A stretch of DNA of 64,000 nt from Pyrenula massariospora (GCA_021030905.1 JAGFMI010000003.1:558001-622000); one strand, 5' to 3'. Shown: positions 1 to 10,904, counted from the first letter of the stretch. The notes: generated from the sequence alone by a model not told the origin. Program-made: numbers and translations.

Positions 1-267
1 GATTTCATTTTCTGTCCACCCTTCCATACATACAGTTGGTTGTGTTTCCATTAAGTATCTTGGGGTGCCTATACGTTCACTCTGGTAGCTCTTACACTTG
101 CGTTTCATACTTCGCACACGAGCAAACCAAATCAACCCATACCAACACAAACCGGGATCAGCAGCTTCGGCCTCAACCTCAACCTCGACCTCTTCCTCAG
201 CGCAACCCGAACCAATCCAAACCAACCCACCACACCCCATCCCATCCCACCACTCCAACCCTCAAAA

Positions 268-783
268 ATGTGCCACACAACCCAATACATCTACACCTGC
301 GCCCACCCAGCCACGCACCCCTTCCGCACGCGCCTCTGCCCCGCCCACCCCCTCTGCCCCACCACAACCGACACCTTCACCCCGCTCCCCTTCCCCTGCC
401 GCGCCTGCAAACGCCTCCTCGCCTCACCCCACCGCCGCCGGCGCCCCAGCAGAGCGCTCGGCCTCCTCGACGGCGACGACCTCACGGTCCGCGACTTCGA
501 GCTGGCGAGCCCGTGGGCCGGGGGGTTCGTGGAGGCCTTAGAGGAAAGGGCGGGGGCGGTGTGGTACGTGCCCGCGCGGTGTTTTGTGGATGTTGGGTTT
601 CGGGAGTTGGATCCTTTTCGGAGCAAGAAAGAGGGGAGTAGGGGGAAGGTGGAAGTTGCGGGGTGTTGTCGGTTTCAGATGAAGTGTGGGGCGTATGAGG
701 CGACGAGGTTGGAGGGGGTGGATTTTCGGGTGAGGGGGAAGATTGTGGATAGTCATTGTTGGAGTGAGTGGGAGGTGAGGTGA
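268..783 (+). CDS. Small Cys-containing hypothetical protein
   Basis: This single exon encodes 171 aa and starts at an ATG after a C-rich leader. The N-terminus is MCHTTQYIYTCAHPATH, with Cys and His spaced as C-x8-C-x-H. A second cluster follows at about residues 22-47 (CP-x4-CP, PCRACKRLL), so a zinc-binding fold is possible. There is no signal peptide or membrane segment. The pattern of a short protein opening with a Cys/Thr/Tyr-rich segment is common among uncharacterised filamentous-fungal proteins, but I can assign no function. The 5' half is strongly C-biased and the 3' half G-biased on the + strand. The reading frame opposite (291-626, minus) is treated as a shadow because it has neither a family match nor a credible start context. 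Confidence 0.6.
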   Translation: MCHTTQYIYTCAHPATHPFRTRLCPAHPLCPTTTDTFTPLPFPCRACKRLLASPHRRRRPSRALGLLDGDDLTVRDFELASPWAGGFVEALEERAGAVWYVPARCFVDVGFRELDPFRSKKEGSRGKVEVAGCCRFQMKCGAYEATRLEGVDFRVRGKIVDSHCWSEWEVR

Positions 784-977
784 AGTGAATTAGAGGGGTA
801 TTTGGCGGGGTCTGGATTGGGAGGTAGCGTGGCGTTTGGGAGGTTGTTGTTGATATTTTGTATCTTGTCGTTTGGTTTGGATATGACGTTGATGCCGGAT
901 TAGGGTCTGGATATATGGTCTGTCTTTGAATTTGGCCGGTATATTTCTGTTCACGTCGAAAATCAATGCCTCGCAGT

Positions 978-1670
978 TCATCCTAGTTGCTTCCCTTCCT
1001 TGTGTACTTCGACCGGCTCCGACTCTTTCAATACCTTCTCCTTTTTGTCGTCCTTCCCCTTCTTTACATCATTCTCATCTTCTGCGCAGCCACAATCGTA
1101 GAAGTCCCCAATATTAGCGCAATCGAAGAGAGGCTTCTTCTTAGACTTATTGACCTCATTATGCACAAAGCAACCCCAGGCTGCGGCTGTATTGCGAGAT
1201 GTAGTCTGTGGTGGGTACTTAGATAGGATCTTTTGGAAATGGCCCGCGCATTCTCCACTTTACCAAATGATGTTAGTTAAAATACATCTCTTCCTATTGA
1301 AACTTGAGACATCATACCAAGGATACATCCTCGCAAAAAGCCAGATATAGCTCTTCAACGCCTCACTCTGCTCCTCCGTCGGCTCCTCCGGAAACCTTGC
1401 CATAGTCGTGTGAAACAACTTCCAGGCTGCGCGCCCTAGCTCTTCCTTTGCCGTCTCGTTGCCAAGCTTCGGCATGACAACCTCGCCTTTCAGAGACTCC
1501 GGGTTCACCTTGGCGGGGTCGCCGGCGGGGGTTTGCAGGACATGGTTGATGTCGTTTTCGTGGCCCTGGTGGACCCAGACGAAGAAGACGAAGAACAGGA
1601 GGAATGCAGAGATGACGATGTGGAGGGGCTGTGGACGGCGGTTTCGTGCGAATTGGATGTTGCCGAGCAT
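978..1670 (-). CDS. ERV2: Erv2-type FAD-linked sulfhydryl oxidase
   Basis: Two exons (1670-1318 and 1257-978) with a 60-nt GT-AG intron (1317-1258) encode 210 aa. The intron interrupts the active-site motif, and splicing creates YPCGECAGHF with the CxxC at residues 118-121. The Erv/ALR FAD-binding signature WGCFVHNEVN follows at 145-154. The C-terminus carries a CGC tripeptide within FYDCGC; yeast Erv2 uses a C-terminal Cys-Gly-Cys as its shuttle disulfide. Residues about 17-35 form one hydrophobic helix, so the protein is probably an ER-anchored, lumen-facing oxidase that makes disulfides with O2 and passes them to PDI. The ER-type anchor and CGC tail argue for Erv2 rather than mitochondrial Erv1. 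It is divergently arranged with the aminotransferase at 2266. Confidence 0.93.
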
Positions 1671-2265
1671 AATGGACGATAGGATCTAACGTAGTCGTGA
1701 CTCTGGAGCTGATGCTAGAAAAGATCGTAAATTTTCAATGCCACGCTCTAGCAATGGAAGGACCAAAGGATGGACAAGGAAGGGAACAGTAAATGAATGC
1801 TGGAGAAGACTGGCAAGAACTTGGAGGGAAACCAAGACTTGTTTGGCTGGCAGAAGCTGCCAACTGTGGTCCAACCGGTCCCGGACCAAAGTGGTTAGCT
1901 CCAACCTGTCACGATGCTGCCAAGCTCGGATGCATCCAGAGGATGCCCTATTGCCAGATGCAGGTCCCAAGGATTACCGAGCGGTGTCGGAGCTTACTCA
2001 CTGAAGAACTTTCACAAAGTGAGATTCTGAAAGAGATTGTTCAGTCTGTGCATGTTTTAGTTGCGAGAGACACCCTGTAGTGAAAAGTATGATAGACCTT
2101 GCGTGAATTGTCCAACTGAGATATTCTAATCCAACACCTTCAACAACGAATCGGATCACGGGGTGTACCGTTTAATTCCGTATATTCAAGCTTAAAAGAT
2201 TTTGATCAGATTTCGGATTTACATTTCATTTTCTCAAATTCCATCCTTTGCATCTCTCCACCAAC
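1671..2265. promoter_or_regulatory. Divergent intergenic region between ERV2 and the aminotransferase
   Basis: These 595 bases separate two genes transcribed away from each other and so must hold both promoters. Short open frames on both strands lack family features and I do not call them. I see no clear TATA box or palindromic operator. Confidence 0.4.
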
Positions 2266-3451
2266 ATGGCCTCCTCCTTCCCACCACCCCCGGTCAGTAC
2301 TATCGGTAAGCCTTCTTCACCAATGTTCTTAACTGAGCGACTGAAATGAGCCAGACTGGACCAACGTCGGCTTCAAAGTCCGCGAGGTCAACGGCCACAT
2401 CACCTCCACCTACTCCCACTCAACCACCAAATCCTGGTCCGCCCCCCAATTCGTCACATCCCCCTACCTCTCCATCCACGGCATGGCCCCCGGCCTCAAC
2501 TATGGCATGCAAGCCTACGAGGGCATGAAAGCCTTCCGCACCCCCTCCAACGACAAGATCGTCATCTTCCGCCCGGACCAGAACGCCGCGCGCATGGCCC
2601 ACAGCGCGGCCTTTATCTCCGTCCCGCCCGTGCCCGAGGAGCATTTTCTGAAGTGCGTCGAGATGGCGGTCGCGCTGAACGCGGAGTTTGTGCCGCCGCA
2701 TGAAACGGGGGCGGCCATGTATGTGAGGCCGCTGCTGTTTGGGAGCAGTGCGCAGCTTGGGTTGAATCCGCCGGATGAGTATACGTTTGTGGTTTTTGTG
2801 ATGCCGACCGGGGTGTATCATGGGGTTCATGCTGTGGATGCGTTGATCTTGGAGGAGTTTGATCGGTCGGCGCCCGAAGGGACGGGTGCGGCCAAGATTG
2901 GGGGGAATTATGCACCCGTGTTGAGGTGGTCGGAGAAGGCGAGGAGTGAGGGATTTGGGATCACGCTGCATCTAGACAGTAAGACGAGGAGTGAGATTGA
3001 CGAGTTTAGTACGAGTGGCTTTATCGGGGTAAGGAGAGACTCGGGTGGCGAGGTTACGCTGGTAGTTCCGGATAGCAAGAACGTCATCAAATCCGTGACG
3101 GCGGAGTCTGTCTCCCAGATCGCAAAGGACATCTATGGCTTTAAGGTGGACAAGCGAAGGATACCGTATGAGGAGCTAAAAGAATTTGAGGAAGTCATGG
3201 CAGCGGGCACGGCAGCAAGTCTGGTCCCTATCAAGAGCATATCATTGAAGGGCAAAGGAGACAAGTTCGAGTATGGAGGCGGGTCAGAGGATCCTGGAGA
3301 AATTTGTCTGAAGCTACTCACGACGCTGAAGGCCATACAGATGGGAAAGGCAGAAGATCGATTTGGGTGGTGTCTGGAGGTGAGACCACCTAAGAGGCAC
3401 GGACAGGATGTCGATGGAGTGAATGGCAAGGCTGTAGATGAGCTGCCCTGA
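2266..3451 (+). CDS. Class IV (branched-chain amino acid) aminotransferase
   Basis: Two exons (2266-2305 and 2355-3451) with a 49-nt intron encode 378 aa. The start ATG follows CCAAC. Splicing gives an N-terminus of MASSFPPPPVSTI followed by DWTNVGF, as in BCAT-family proteins. Landmarks are YGMQAYEGMKAF (substrate-proximal loop), RPDQNAARM, YVRPLLFG, the PLP-lysine segment GAAKIGGNYAP with K194, and a C-terminal FGWCLEV. The family transfers the amino group between 2-oxoglutarate and Leu/Ile/Val using PLP. The usual EVGTCN-like segment is here EFSTSGFIG, closer to the divergent fungal BCAT-like group that includes secondary-metabolism members such as ToxF, so the substrate may not be the standard branched-chain set. 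There is no obvious mitochondrial presequence, so it is probably cytosolic. Confidence 0.9.
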
Positions 3452-3692
3452 GAATACCGTTGGATGGATGTAACTCGTCTCACACATAAAGTGTACAGTA
3501 AATTAAAAGAGGGAAGAGCCGTTCTGAGCGTAGATTCATCAATCCTAACAATGTGAGTGCTTACGACCCGTCATCAAGAAATATCTAGAGCTATCACTCT
3601 AAGTCAGGTAGGCATGTACCGAACTCACAAGCCGTTTGCCTCTTCATCAACAAAAGAAATTCCTGTTAGCATCCAACAGCTCCGTGAATAAT

Positions 3693-5318
3693 CTAAAACC
3701 AAGACTTAATCTGCTGTCCAACCGACAATGGCCTCCCATCTAATTCGGCAACCCCAAAATCAGGCTCATAGTCCTTATACAAATTCTCTCTCCAAGTCCC
3801 TGGCGTCGCCTTCTCTCCTTCTTTCGCTTCACTCGCTGGTGTTACCCGATTCTTTGTCGGTGTCTTGCTCGGACTCCACGCTTTGATTGTTTTCACTCTT
3901 CGTTCAGGAGTTGACTGAACTGAAAACCCATCATGCCCCTTCCACTCCCACTCACCCCTACCGAACATCTCATCCATGAGACAAGAGTGACATATTGGGT
4001 CGAGAAACTCGTGGCGATAGGTTATGATGATTGTTCCCGTCTCGATTTGAGTATACTCCACAGAGTCCGTGTCATTGTGGCCTGCATTGAATGGTTCGAT
4101 CCTGTCCAAGCAGGAGCGTGGAACAGAGCAAGAACAGCTTTCAAGGCAAGTGAGTGTACACTGGCATTCGCGGTAGGTGTACTGTTGGTGGATGCAAATA
4201 GCGACGGACTCTGTCGAGGATGATTCACGCTTGAACGGAATGCGAGTTTTTGGTGAAACGGGTGGAGTGCTGCTGCGACGGATGCGAAGAGGGGAAACGC
4301 GTAGGGGAGATCGTGAGGGAATAGTGGGTGAACGGGAGAGTGCTGAAGAGTTGCCAGTCGCATGTGAATTAGAAGTTTCATTTACGGGTTGGCCGTCTTG
4401 ACTGAACTGTCCAGTAGTCTCCGGTGTCGAAGCGGGTGTTTGGTACTCTGGAGGAGCTGATGAGCTGCTATTACCAAGTGATTTAGTGGAAAGAACCGAG
4501 TCATCAGTGACGAGGTCTACCATCTCAGCATGATCGCTTTGAATCTCTAAGTCTTCAGAAGCACTGCCAGCTTGTTGTCCTGTTGGTGAGGATTCCTTTG
4601 CCGTGAGATCGGTTTCCTCTGGAAGTTCTGGCAGTGGCTTTCCCATAGAATGGTGAAGACTTTTTTGACGGGCATGTCTCAGTAGGTATTCTCGTTTCGC
4701 TTCGATCGCTAATTCTCTAGCAGCCTCTGCCCTGTCATTGTCCTGGACCGAGACGCAGCCCAATGATCCGCGAATTGGGCCTGCAGTAGCTTTCTCTTGT
4801 TTAGGCGATAGGTTCAGCGACAAAATGTTACCAATCGAAGAAAGTCTAAAGCTTTTTCTCGCCATGGCCGAGCCACTTGCCCATGAAAGTCCGCGACGAG
4901 GAGGATCGTGAGTTGAAAGTAAAGAAGTCATGCTGGGGCTGGAGGTTACACGTCGAAACACATGTTTTTCAGAGTTTACTGAAGGAAGCGCTGTTATCGG
5001 AGATCCGACAACCTTTTCCTCTTTGAGGACATCATCTATGCTTGGTAACATCAAGGTTTGTGGCATTTCCTCGAAAATATTTGACTCAAAATGGGTAAGA
5101 GGAGGTAACGCGACCGGACATGATAGACGAGCTGCCCACAGGCCTTCAGAAAGAGTTATCGGGGTTCGTCCAGGGATATGCGCCTCCTCTTTCGCCTGGC
5201 TAGACTGGCCGCTTGAGTCATCTGTCTGCGCTGGAAGGATGGCAAGTTCATTGGGCTTGAATGGGATGGAAATTGTCCGACGCTTGGCGCGTGATGAAAG
5301 CCGCTTCTTCAATGACAT
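3693..5318 (-). CDS. Hypothetical protein with C-terminal Cys-rich motif
   Basis: A single ATG-started exon encodes 541 aa. The first two thirds are low complexity, rich in Ser, Pro, Thr and basic residues, and probably disordered; the N-terminus is KKRLSSRAKRRT-like and could act as a nuclear localisation signal. Around residues 370-450 there is a compact Cys cluster: YRECQCTLTCLESCSCSVP, then CHSCLMDEMFGRGEWEW. This is the only part that looks folded, and it could bind zinc. The tail has many SP/TP sites, which suggests a phosphorylated regulatory protein. I do not recognise the family and assign no function. The start lies about 1.5 kb from the next gene, so an upstream non-coding exon cannot be excluded. 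Confidence 0.7.
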   Translation of the reverse strand: MSLKKRLSSRAKRRTISIPFKPNELAILPAQTDDSSGQSSQAKEEAHIPGRTPITLSEGLWAARLSCPVALPPLTHFESNIFEEMPQTLMLPSIDDVLKEEKVVGSPITALPSVNSEKHVFRRVTSSPSMTSLLSTHDPPRRGLSWASGSAMARKSFRLSSIGNILSLNLSPKQEKATAGPIRGSLGCVSVQDNDRAEAARELAIEAKREYLLRHARQKSLHHSMGKPLPELPEETDLTAKESSPTGQQAGSASEDLEIQSDHAEMVDLVTDDSVLSTKSLGNSSSSAPPEYQTPASTPETTGQFSQDGQPVNETSNSHATGNSSALSRSPTIPSRSPLRVSPLRIRRSSTPPVSPKTRIPFKRESSSTESVAICIHQQYTYRECQCTLTCLESCSCSVPRSCLDRIEPFNAGHNDTDSVEYTQIETGTIIITYRHEFLDPICHSCLMDEMFGRGEWEWKGHDGFSVQSTPERRVKTIKAWSPSKTPTKNRVTPASEAKEGEKATPGTWRENLYKDYEPDFGVAELDGRPLSVGQQIKSWF

Positions 5319-6808
5319 AGCGCTTTCAATGGTGAAAGACTTGACCAGATATGCCTATGGAGAAAGAGAAGCCTTTCATGTTCGAAGGGAAGATGCGCGG
5401 CGTGATGTTGATGTTTGCCTGAAACGCGGATATCACGGGCGACAGCCGTATAAACAATCGCCCGCCAAAATTAAGCAGAGCGGGCATCGTGACCTCGGTA
5501 GCACTAGTCAAGTTCATTCACCGAGATTTCGGAAGACCTACACAAGACTTGATTGTCAGTATTATTTTCCAGTGTTTGCCAGCTCCAAGTATTCTTCATC
5601 ATCCACCATTGTCGATACTATCGCGATGACATGAACCCACTCTGGCTCGTAAAGAACAATAGACGGGATAATGGATGGATATCTCAAAGCTCTGTTACGT
5701 GCAGTGTCCTACCGATTAGTAACCATTCTCTTGTTCCCTTGCGCTACCACTATCAAGAGTTAATGCTTGTCCTTGCCAGCCTGGAACAAGTGTGACAGCC
5801 TCTGCACAGCAGCTGCTCAGAAAACATTTTAGCTCCTACTCTCGACTACCTGTTCTTATCATGTTAGTATCCGAAGCTTGACGAGAGCTTTCAAGATCAG
5901 CTCTCTGCGGCTAATGGCTTTCTTATCTCCAGCGGTGCCAATACGATGTGTGCCGACAGGATGAGAGTTTGGGAAGCATTAGCCGACACATGATTGCTCT
6001 TTGATGTGGCGTAGTCGTAAAAGTCGGCGAAATCAAGGGCTGGCATTACCATCCTCTTTCATGATCATTATGGCTGCGCTGGTTAATGGAGAGTACGCGT
6101 CCTCATGTGCGCGGATCGATGTGATCGGCCGGATCAACGTTTCGCCTGATAGCCTTGATCTTGCATGAGGTCGGCTCCGAGCTCTGCGAGATGAATTTAC
6201 CGATCTGTAGAAAGGCAATTCACTATCTACAGCTGGTGGAGAATGACTTCTACAGTCAAGATGCCAATGAACCACGAGTTGGACTCGCTTAAAGTGGATT
6301 ACTCTCCCAAAGCAAATATTTTGTTCACCGCGATGCCGTGACACCATCCGTCGAAGGGGACTTTCGACGGAACGGTTGTCTTCTAAAAGATGGGTTGAGG
6401 TTTGCAAGCCTTGTAAACCTATATCAAAGAACAAGTATTGGTGTATCGGGTTTGATATGGACGCGACCTACTGTTTTAGTTAAGCACTAGGACGAGTCCG
6501 TTATCACTACTACAGATCTGTGTTCAATTGGTAGTCTCCGCGTAGTCTTGCCTTTCTCTCTGACGACTCGTATCTATGTATTTGGTCATTGGAAAACTAA
6601 ATACAACAGCTCTCGTGTTCACCTCACATTTGACCCGAGTGAATACAAAAATGAAAAGCAGCACGAACTTCTTGGTCATACCAAGAGGGATCTAAACCAT
6701 CAAAACCACGTTTGAGGCACGCCAGATCCACCGAGAACAATTTCTGAACTGTTTCCAATAACACAGCGAACGTCGCATGCTATTCTGACAAAAAATGGCC
6801 AGAAATGC
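5319..6808. other. Intergenic, no supported gene
   Basis: About 1.5 kb lies between two minus-strand hypotheticals. It presumably holds the promoter of the 541-aa gene and the 3' end of the 834-aa gene. A 133-codon minus frame at 6033-6434 and a longer + frame entering from 4930 have no recognisable protein features. Confidence 0.4.
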
Positions 6809-9313
6809 TCATTCGCACTCGAAGCTCCCACGATCGTATCCAAAGCGTCGATTGAGACACCGGCCAAATCTTAGCAACAACTTGTGATCTATCTTTGAAT
6901 CCGGATGCGGCCGATGAAAATTGATGCTCCGAGTAGGGCCTCGAAAGCTGACGGCAGACCCTTCTGACTGTGTGGCTTGAAACCCGATTTCAAGCATGGC
7001 TGAAACAAAAGCAGACCAGTCAACGCTTCCGCTAGCAGCCTCTTGGGCCGACCTGGGAAACATGCTTGCAAATAAGCTGAAGCTTTTCCGGCTGACCGTA
7101 AAGGAAGGTCGTTCAGTGTCCGGGGATGGGGAGCTCGTCGCTCTCGAATCTGCTTGCGGGTCTGTGGTCTCGACAGGTATTCCATGAGTTTTCACTTTGT
7201 TCCTGGGTGGTAACGGCTTGAACTTGTCTTGTATGCTTTGAGCAGTATCTCCTATCGTCCATAGAGGAACGATTGCTTCGTTTGGGACATTTTGAGTCCG
7301 CTGGGCTGAAGCAAGAATTTCCACCTCGATAGCTTCTCGTTCTCTCTGGACTATTTTATATCGCTCAGTTTCTGTTCCGATGGTGTACTTCTTGATCCAC
7401 AGCTCCTTTTCTGCTTTGGGGAATTTTTGTTCGGTGAGAAGCGCAATTCGGTACGTCTGTGTCTCCTTCCAAAACTTCGCGAGAACTTCATGCGACTTGT
7501 CGAATCGCTCTAGATAGAGACTGTTTCTCTCGCCTTTCGGCATGACTAATTCGTCAATCTCAATGAGCAATGGGGCAAGGCTTTCATCTTCAAAATATGA
7601 CTCGAGACGCTCGCCTGTCCTCCAAGTGCGCCAAAACTGCGGACTTGAGCTGAACGGACATGCTTCTTGCTCAGCGGGCTTCACAGCTTTAGGTCGAGTA
7701 GATTGCACACATCTCCATATGTCAATGATAGCTGCAAGATCCGAGAGATAAAGTAGAATATGAGGTGTTAGACGATTCTTCTCCGAACTTCTGCTCGTGT
7801 CTTTCAACACGTCGTCCAAGTACGTGAAAAGCCATGCGGGGTCAAATAATGCTTCGTTCCTGAGCGCAATATTGGACACACACCAGAGCAATCGGTCCTT
7901 TTTGAGGAACTCAGGCGTTGAGGGATCTTGATAGTCAATGCCGATAGCCTTTCCCTCCCGGTAGAGCACTCGAGAAATATCAAGAAGATCCTTGTGCTCG
8001 GTGGACATGATGATTTCGTTTCTATGGGAGTCGACGAGGAATTCCCATGCTATATGCACAATCTGCTCCAATGAACGAAGAGCTTCATTAATTTCTTTAG
8101 GCGGAGCCTGTCCCAGGCAAAACTGTGTCTCAAACTGACGCACGAGGCTTTCCACACGGCCACATCCCTTATAGACCATGTCCCAGATCAAAGCCCGGAC
8201 TGTCTGCATCGTTGGCATCATCGCGCTGATGAAGCGATAAGACGCTTCAGCTCCCAGAGCTAAGCCCAATTTGGACTTACGTAGTGATCGTAATTCACTC
8301 TGAAGGTAAGAGGGATCCGTCTGCAAAAGCCATAGATCATCCTCTGCTTCTTCACTCTTGCCTCTTGAAACGGCCACCAACCGATATATTTCCAGGCTCA
8401 AAGGTACTGAAAAAGGACGCGAACTAAATTCTGACCAAGATTCTTGGTTGTTAAAGCCCCAGATAGTAGAGGTGATCTTCTCATTCCACTTCCCCGGACC
8501 ACGCGGTATACTTTCCACCTTTTTAAGTATGATTGCAATGAAGTTCCTAAGAAAATGAAGCACATCCGACTGTACGGCGAGAAGCGTCGATGCCATCGGG
8601 AAACCAATAATGTCTCGTCGATGAGTCCTCTCTGGGTCAAACGGTACCAATTTCCCCAAATCCTCTCCATGCATGACGACACAATTTTGGTTGAAGAAAT
8701 GTGGCATAACTTTCATATGGCACCTCCAATCGGTCTGCAAGAAGTCGAACATGAACCAGCCATCAATTCCGCTGAATATGCGCGTGTGGAGTAGCTTGAG
8801 AATTTTCATGTGGTCTTTGGCAAGTCCATCCACCGAGACATAGAACATGTTCCAGTACTTTTCAACATCGTAATCCATAGAGAAGTCCATTTTTGAGGAC
8901 TTGTTCGCTTTTTCGAACAGAGTCCAGCCTCCTGTGTGACCCGCATTCTGTGGAAATATCGAGCGTAAGAGTGCCTTCCGTTCTTCGACATTCATCCCCT
9001 TCCTCCAACGATTCATCAAAGTCCCCCCATCTGACGCCACAGCTACCTCTAATTTTTCCCTCGCTTCGCGTATTTCTCGCAGGAAACCCTGGATCAACTC
9101 TGCTGCCTTGGTGTCGCTGCATGTCTGACGGCCGAATACTTGTTCGAAACGGCCTTCCAGAAACTGACGGTCACATTCCGGACAGTTGCAAATTGTGAAC
9201 TTTCCAGAATGCTCTTCCTTGAGCTTCAAAGATTCGAGGCTTACATCTTGCAGCGGCTGGTCGTCTTCGTCCCGGATCACCATTTTAACTTCGCGAGTGT
9301 CCTTGGGGTTCAT
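6809..9313 (-). CDS. Large hypothetical protein with HicA-like C-terminal segment
   Basis: A single exon of 834 aa starts with ATG. The N-terminus has a CNCPECDRQF (C-x-C-x2-C) motif at about residues 43-52. The long middle is helical, with no P-loop and no membrane segment. The last 70 residues (about 765-834) read like a small alpha/beta domain: an opening helix with the short run EIGFQ, then EGSAVSF, then INFHRPHP, then RFGRCLNRRFGY. This order (helix, GS-x-F strand, His-containing strand, helix) resembles the double-stranded-RNA-binding-like fold of HicA mRNA-interferase proteins. The resemblance is my inference from pattern only. Similar large proteins ending in an HRPHP-type segment occur as uncharacterised families in filamentous fungi. 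The cellular role is unknown. Confidence 0.75.
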   Translation of the reverse strand: MNPKDTREVKMVIRDEDDQPLQDVSLESLKLKEEHSGKFTICNCPECDRQFLEGRFEQVFGRQTCSDTKAAELIQGFLREIREAREKLEVAVASDGGTLMNRWRKGMNVEERKALLRSIFPQNAGHTGGWTLFEKANKSSKMDFSMDYDVEKYWNMFYVSVDGLAKDHMKILKLLHTRIFSGIDGWFMFDFLQTDWRCHMKVMPHFFNQNCVVMHGEDLGKLVPFDPERTHRRDIIGFPMASTLLAVQSDVLHFLRNFIAIILKKVESIPRGPGKWNEKITSTIWGFNNQESWSEFSSRPFSVPLSLEIYRLVAVSRGKSEEAEDDLWLLQTDPSYLQSELRSLRKSKLGLALGAEASYRFISAMMPTMQTVRALIWDMVYKGCGRVESLVRQFETQFCLGQAPPKEINEALRSLEQIVHIAWEFLVDSHRNEIIMSTEHKDLLDISRVLYREGKAIGIDYQDPSTPEFLKKDRLLWCVSNIALRNEALFDPAWLFTYLDDVLKDTSRSSEKNRLTPHILLYLSDLAAIIDIWRCVQSTRPKAVKPAEQEACPFSSSPQFWRTWRTGERLESYFEDESLAPLLIEIDELVMPKGERNSLYLERFDKSHEVLAKFWKETQTYRIALLTEQKFPKAEKELWIKKYTIGTETERYKIVQREREAIEVEILASAQRTQNVPNEAIVPLWTIGDTAQSIQDKFKPLPPRNKVKTHGIPVETTDPQADSRATSSPSPDTERPSFTVSRKSFSLFASMFPRSAQEAASGSVDWSAFVSAMLEIGFQATQSEGSAVSFRGPTRSINFHRPHPDSKIDHKLLLRFGRCLNRRFGYDRGSFECE

Positions 9314-10247
9314 TGAAGGTCACTGTGAGACGGTGTAATGTTAATCGCTTGTCAGTTCACCATACATAGACGCCAAGGTCAAAGCGACAAGTTGGCGAAG
9401 AAGACTTCAAGCATCGGCAAATACTTACTGAATCAAGCGTGGCTGCTTAGTGTGGAAAGGTGACCGAAGGTAGTGCGTCGAAGATGAGCGAGAACAACGT
9501 TCGTAACTCGACGCAGGTCTTTCGAAACAATGCAGTTACCACAACACTGGGAAAGAGAAAGAAAGACATCTATTTCATCCTTGTCGCGTTCGGTTGCGCC
9601 GGGTGATTTCTTGTAAACAAACATCGTCGATAAACACCAACCGTGGAGCTTGGATTCGTTCGCCCGATACGATTAAGCCAATGCTGTCCCTTATCAAACG
9701 AGGGGGCCATTTGAAATGGATAGCTCATGTTTAAGGGTGCATACGCATTACGGGGGGCGAACAGCGTCTACAGATATCAGGAGGTCCAAGATGTATTCAG
9801 CTGTCGAACTTTCAAATCTGGAAAACGTAACCTAAGAAATGGCTTCGGCGGATTGCTTAACTCTACGGGGATGCATCAACCGACGAAAATGGAGGCGTAC
9901 TTATGTGAGCTAGCATCCTCGAATCGCAGCCTAGATTTCCCTCGAGGATTGGACCTGGCGACGGCCGGGCGCTTCATAGCACCCGAAGATCTGGCCCTTT
10001 CCGATGCAACGGAAATTAATAGGCTGCAAAGAGAGCTGCGTCAGCGTTGAATGTTCGCTTGTAGTAGCGTGAAGGTTCCGAGGAAAATCAAACTGGGATC
10101 CTGGCACCGCTAGTAGAAGAGCCAGCGGGGAGGGAATTTAACTCAGCGCACATTAGAGTATCCTTACATCGTAAGAAATAGAAATTCTGCTGTTAAGGTT
10201 GGTCTGGTGCGCATACAACAGAAACGATCGGCTCAGTAATCATGAGT
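9314..10247. other. Intergenic, no supported gene
   Basis: This 934-base stretch includes the upstream region of the 834-aa gene. A + frame at 9727-10050 has a coding-like 3' half (from an ATG near 9870: MHQPTKMEAYLCEL, then SLDFPRGLDLATAGRF) but no family match. I leave it uncalled. Confidence 0.3.
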
Positions 10248-10904
10248 TCAAAGATAATCGAGAAAGCCACGTCCCGTTACGTGCAACATATATTCACCTC
10301 TTTCTCCCAATCCTTCGCTTCTTCTCCAAATTCGATAGCGATGTAGAAAAGTTTGCATCGACTCCTTTTCGCACTCCTGAGACTCGCATACTGGCATCGC
10401 AAGGGCTTGGAGCAGAGACGTAACCTGCTGGTGGTGGTCTAGTTTTCGTTCGATATATTCCCCAAGTGCGTCTGGTATCTCATAGCGGACTCCTATGCGG
10501 CTCAGCGGGGCGTTGTGATCTAACTTAAAGACACCGTGTGCGTCATATTCGATCAGCCCGGCTTTGAAAAAGCGCCATGCCTGCCATTGAAACCAGCTCA
10601 TATCGCCAAAAATTGTTCCAGGAATGGGAACGCTTGTGTAACGAATTGTATGTGTGGCTCGTTGTTTTTTGCACATGGAGCATGCTTCAATGTTGAATTG
10701 CATCCTGGCATTAGTGCGTCCATCGAGGAAACGGACATATGCGGAGAAATCGGAGCCAAAATTCGCACTGTTCACGTTGAACAGACCTGCCGGAATAGCT
10801 TCAGGGAAAGCCTCATACAACATGAAGCCGCTAGGACGTGGATCGCCGATGAATAAGTGGCAAGTAATATCTATTAGATCCGAACCGTGCAGAGCAATCG
10901 ACAT
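10248..10904 (-). CDS. Hypothetical Cys-motif protein A of a neighbouring pair
   Basis: A single ATG-started exon encodes 218 aa. It has a CSMC pair (CxxC) near residue 79 and a C-x4-C pair (CESQEC) near residue 178, separated by an aromatic-rich stretch (SWFQWQAWRFF). There is no signal peptide or membrane helix. I do not recognise the family. The next gene upstream on the same strand (11033-11710) has a similar plan: a CxxC pair mid-protein and a C-x4-C pair (CSSKQC) followed by a helix with Leu and Tyr. The two may therefore be diverged tandem duplicates. Sequence identity outside the Cys pairs is too weak by eye to prove this. The C-terminal tail is Glu/Arg-rich and ends GFLDYL. Confidence 0.5.
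   Translation of the reverse strand: MSIALHGSDLIDITCHLFIGDPRPSGFMLYEAFPEAIPAGLFNVNSANFGSDFSAYVRFLDGRTNARMQFNIEACSMCKKQRATHTIRYTSVPIPGTIFGDMSWFQWQAWRFFKAGLIEYDAHGVFKLDHNAPLSRIGVRYEIPDALGEYIERKLDHHQQVTSLLQALAMPVCESQECEKESMQTFLHRYRIWRRSEGLGERGEYMLHVTGRGFLDYL

Noticed and set aside
4930-5634. A 234-codon + strand frame opposite the 541-aa gene
   Set aside because: Most of it is antisense to a better-supported gene, and its protein text has no recognisable features.
6033-6434. A 133-codon minus-strand open frame in the 5.3-6.8 kb gap
   Set aside because: It shows no domain, signal peptide or splice partner, and its composition looks like chance.
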